NCBI GenBank assembly: GCA_035651595.1
Contig: DASRFJ010000090.1
Coordinates: forward strand, 1 to 7,428
DNA: 7,428 nt
Reading direction: 5' to 3'
Source: JAFARZ01 sp035651595
GTDB lineage: Bacteria > Actinomycetota > Actinomycetes > Streptosporangiales > Streptosporangiaceae
The translations under genes and the position numbers were made by a program. Shown here in pieces: positions 6,361 through 7,428 of this stretch (position 1 is its first letter; each line of letters starts with the position of its first letter). The notes beneath the pieces are model-generated. The model did no database searches, had not been told where the DNA came from, and worked only from the letters and a program-made list of their open reading frames with translations.

Positions 6361-6969
6361 CTAGGTATCGGCCGGCGGTCCAGCGCGAGAGGTCCAGCGT
6401 GGTCCGGTCGCTCTCCAATCGGCCTCCCAGGCCGCGATCCGCCGGCGGTTCAGCGCCTGGCGGACGACCGCGACGGTGATCAGCAGCGCCGTGCCGAGGG
6501 CAGCGACGGCGGCCGCGGCGGCAAGGTCCGCCCGCAGCGCGACCTGTTCCGGCTTAAGCGGCGTGACGAGCTGACCGGACAGGTCCGTCCAGATCTTTAC
6601 CTTGGCCCCGGCCTTGGCGTCGGCCGGGACGGTGATCATGCCGCTCTTGACCGCGCCGTCCGGCGCTACCCAGCGGGCATCTGCCTCCGGGCTAAGGCTC
6701 ACGCCGTATCCCATCGGCGCCCACGCCGCCTCCAGCAGCACGGCGGTGACCTGGCGGAAGTTCGCGTGCTGCGCCACAAGCTCCCGCTGGGAGGAGGCGC
6801 CGATCCACGACGCGGAGGCGCCTGCCGCGAACGGCGCGGCGCCGAGGAACGCCGCGAGGAGCGCGGCGAGGATAACGGTCTCGACGCGGTCCGAGCCACG
6901 GCGCAGCGGATTGCGGTCCAGCCGCCGGCCGCGCAGGATCCGGCCGATCCAGGCGAATCTAGCGCTCAC
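6361..6969 (-). CDS. Rv1733c-family two-helix membrane protein
   Basis: This 202-aa protein closely follows the layout of Mycobacterium tuberculosis Rv1733c (about 210 aa), a DosR-regulated membrane protein and known latency antigen. Shared features recalled from that family are RNPLRRGSDRVE (20-30) just before helix 1 (about 31-52), a middle domain with ITVPADAKAGAKVKIW and DLSGQLVTP (about 112-137), and helix 2 (about 148-169) followed by a basic, Trp-containing tail (AAWEADWRATG). The two helices place the middle domain probably outside the membrane. Biochemical function is unknown for the family. GTG at 6969 is chosen: the frame stays open upstream to 7269, but that part reads across the intergenic region and the opposing GAP gene and is not family-like. 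AGG directly abuts the GTG, too close to be a normal ribosome-binding site, so a leaderless transcript is possible. The CBS-BON gene follows after 17 bp. Confidence 0.85.
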   Translation of the reverse strand: MSARFAWIGRILRGRRLDRNPLRRGSDRVETVILAALLAAFLGAAPFAAGASASWIGASSQRELVAQHANFRQVTAVLLEAAWAPMGYGVSLSPEADARWVAPDGAVKSGMITVPADAKAGAKVKIWTDLSGQLVTPLKPEQVALRADLAAAAAVAALGTALLITVAVVRQALNRRRIAAWEADWRATGPRWTSRAGPPADT

Positions 6970-7005
6970 CCTGCCATGGTCCAGTGGGCCACTTGGCGCG
7001 GGCCA

Positions 7006-7019
7006 GGGCCGATGGTCCC
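7006..7019 (-). promoter_or_regulatory. DosR/DevR-like box upstream of the Rv1733c-like gene
   Basis: On the minus strand this reads GGGACCATCGGCCC, with the GGGAC half and the G-N-CCC half of the mycobacterial DosR motif in correct spacing (11 of 14 against GGGACTWWAGTCCC when read on the plus strand). Its centre is about 43 bp before the GTG at 6969, which would fit activation of a transcript starting at or near that codon. It also lies about 96 bp before the GAP start and might serve both directions. Regulation is inferred. Confidence 0.55.
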
Positions 7020-7032
7020 GGCTTGCCGGGAC
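7015..7032. promoter_or_regulatory. 18-bp palindrome between the Rv1733c-like and GAP genes
   Basis: GTCCCGGC-TT-GCCGGGAC has perfect 8-bp arms and a two-base centre. It overlaps the right half of the DosR-like box by five bases and leads into GGGACTGATGCCGG (7028-7041), a half-conserved further box. There is no T-tract and both flanking genes point away, so an operator is more likely than a terminator. The regulator is unknown. Confidence 0.5.
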
Positions 7033-7093
7033 TGATGCCGGTATCCGCGGCACGGCGGGCTCGCGGAGGCTACCGGTGGAGAAGACACGGGAC

Positions 7094-7100
7094 AAGGAAG
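7094..7100 (+). promoter_or_regulatory. Ribosome-binding site of the GAP gene
   Basis: AAGGAAG lies eight bases before ATG 7109, close to the ideal AAGGAGG and at normal spacing. It supports the chosen start. Confidence 0.7.
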
Positions 7101-7108
7101 TGAACCAA

Positions 7109-7428
7109 ATGGCTACTAGGGTTGGCATCAATGGCTTCGGGCGGATCGGGCGGACGTTCACCCGTCTCGCGCTGGCACGCCCGGACCTGGAGGTGGTGGC
7201 CGTCAACGACATCACCAGCGCGCGGACGCTCGCGCATCTGCTCGAATTCGACTCCACGTTCGGCCGCATCGGCCGTCCGGTGGACTACACCGACGACTCG
7301 CTGATCATCGACGGCGTGCCGATCGCGGTGCTGGCCGAGCGTGACCCGGCACAGATCGACTGGCGCTGGTATGGCGTGGACGTGGTCGTCGAGTCCACCG
7401 GCAAGTTCCGCACCCGTGACGCCGCGGC
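7109..7428 (+). CDS. gap: Glyceraldehyde-3-phosphate dehydrogenase, N-terminal part
   Basis: The frame starts at ATG 7109 and gives 106 residues before the right edge, roughly a third of a normal 330-340-aa enzyme. It shows the NAD-binding Rossmann start VGINGFGRIGR (5-15), the adenine-ribose binding region VAVNDITS (30-37), the family's LLEFDSTFGR (44-53), the AERDP element (76-80) and VDVVVESTGKF (90-100). The enzyme oxidises glyceraldehyde 3-phosphate to 1,3-bisphosphoglycerate with NAD and phosphate in glycolysis and runs in reverse in gluconeogenesis. The catalytic cysteine lies beyond the window, so activity cannot be judged. D34 suggests NAD rather than NADP preference. Its place beside an Rv1733c-like gene, behind a DosR-like box, raises the possibility of a second, stress-linked GAP copy rather than the housekeeping one. 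Whether pgk or tpi follows cannot be seen. Confidence 0.93.
   Translation, partial: MATRVGINGFGRIGRTFTRLALARPDLEVVAVNDITSARTLAHLLEFDSTFGRIGRPVDYTDDSLIIDGVPIAVLAERDPAQIDWRWYGVDVVVESTGKFRTRDAA

Noticed and set aside
7015..7032. 18-bp palindrome as a terminator
   Set aside because: Both flanking genes are transcribed away from it and there is no T-tract, so an operator fits better.
6970..7269. Upstream extension of the Rv1733c-like protein to 302 aa
   Set aside because: The extra 100 residues read antisense to gap and through the promoter region and show no family similarity; family length is about 200-210 aa.

Overview
The window is high-GC DNA with actinobacterial traits. G/C dominates third codon positions, genes are packed with 4-8 bp overlaps, and there are tandem-domain universal stress, CBS-BON and Rv1733c-type membrane proteins. 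A high-GC actinomycete (streptomycete or streptosporangial type) is the best guess. The sequence alone does not fix the genus.

Left part, minus strand (1-4487), read from right to left: a two-helix membrane protein, porG, porA, porB and a GltD-like flavoprotein that runs off the left edge. The last four are tightly packed (8 bp overlap, 4 bp gap, 4 bp ATGA overlap) and the membrane-protein gene lies 52 bp upstream, so all five probably form one transcript. They encode a 2-oxoacid (probably pyruvate):ferredoxin oxidoreductase without a separate ferredoxin subunit, next to a flavoprotein that could pass electrons to or from NAD(P). porA carries a one-base frameshift inside its YPITPQT motif. 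porB carries an in-frame G/C-palindromic insertion beside an Fe-S ligand.

Centre: a 161-bp divergent region (4488-4648) separates this operon from a plus-strand tandem universal stress protein gene. It holds a GGGACC-TT-GGTCCC palindrome close to the DosR/DevR dormancy-regulator box, a weaker copy 21 bp away and a further inverted repeat.

Right part: the stress-protein gene overlaps tail to tail with a minus-strand CBS-CBS-BON gene, which lies 17 bp downstream of an Rv1733c-family membrane protein gene. A second divergent region (6970-7108) holds another DosR-like box and an 18-bp palindrome. It is followed on the plus strand by the start of a glyceraldehyde-3-phosphate dehydrogenase gene that leaves the window.

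Universal stress proteins and Rv1733c are known members of the mycobacterial DosR regulon. The working interpretation is a hypoxia/dormancy island in which DosR-like control extends to pyruvate:ferredoxin oxidoreductase and a GAPDH. The gene families are read directly from the sequence. The regulation is inferred from motifs and gene content. No stretch over 300 bases lacks a gene, and no RNA gene, CRISPR array, insertion sequence or convincing terminator was seen.
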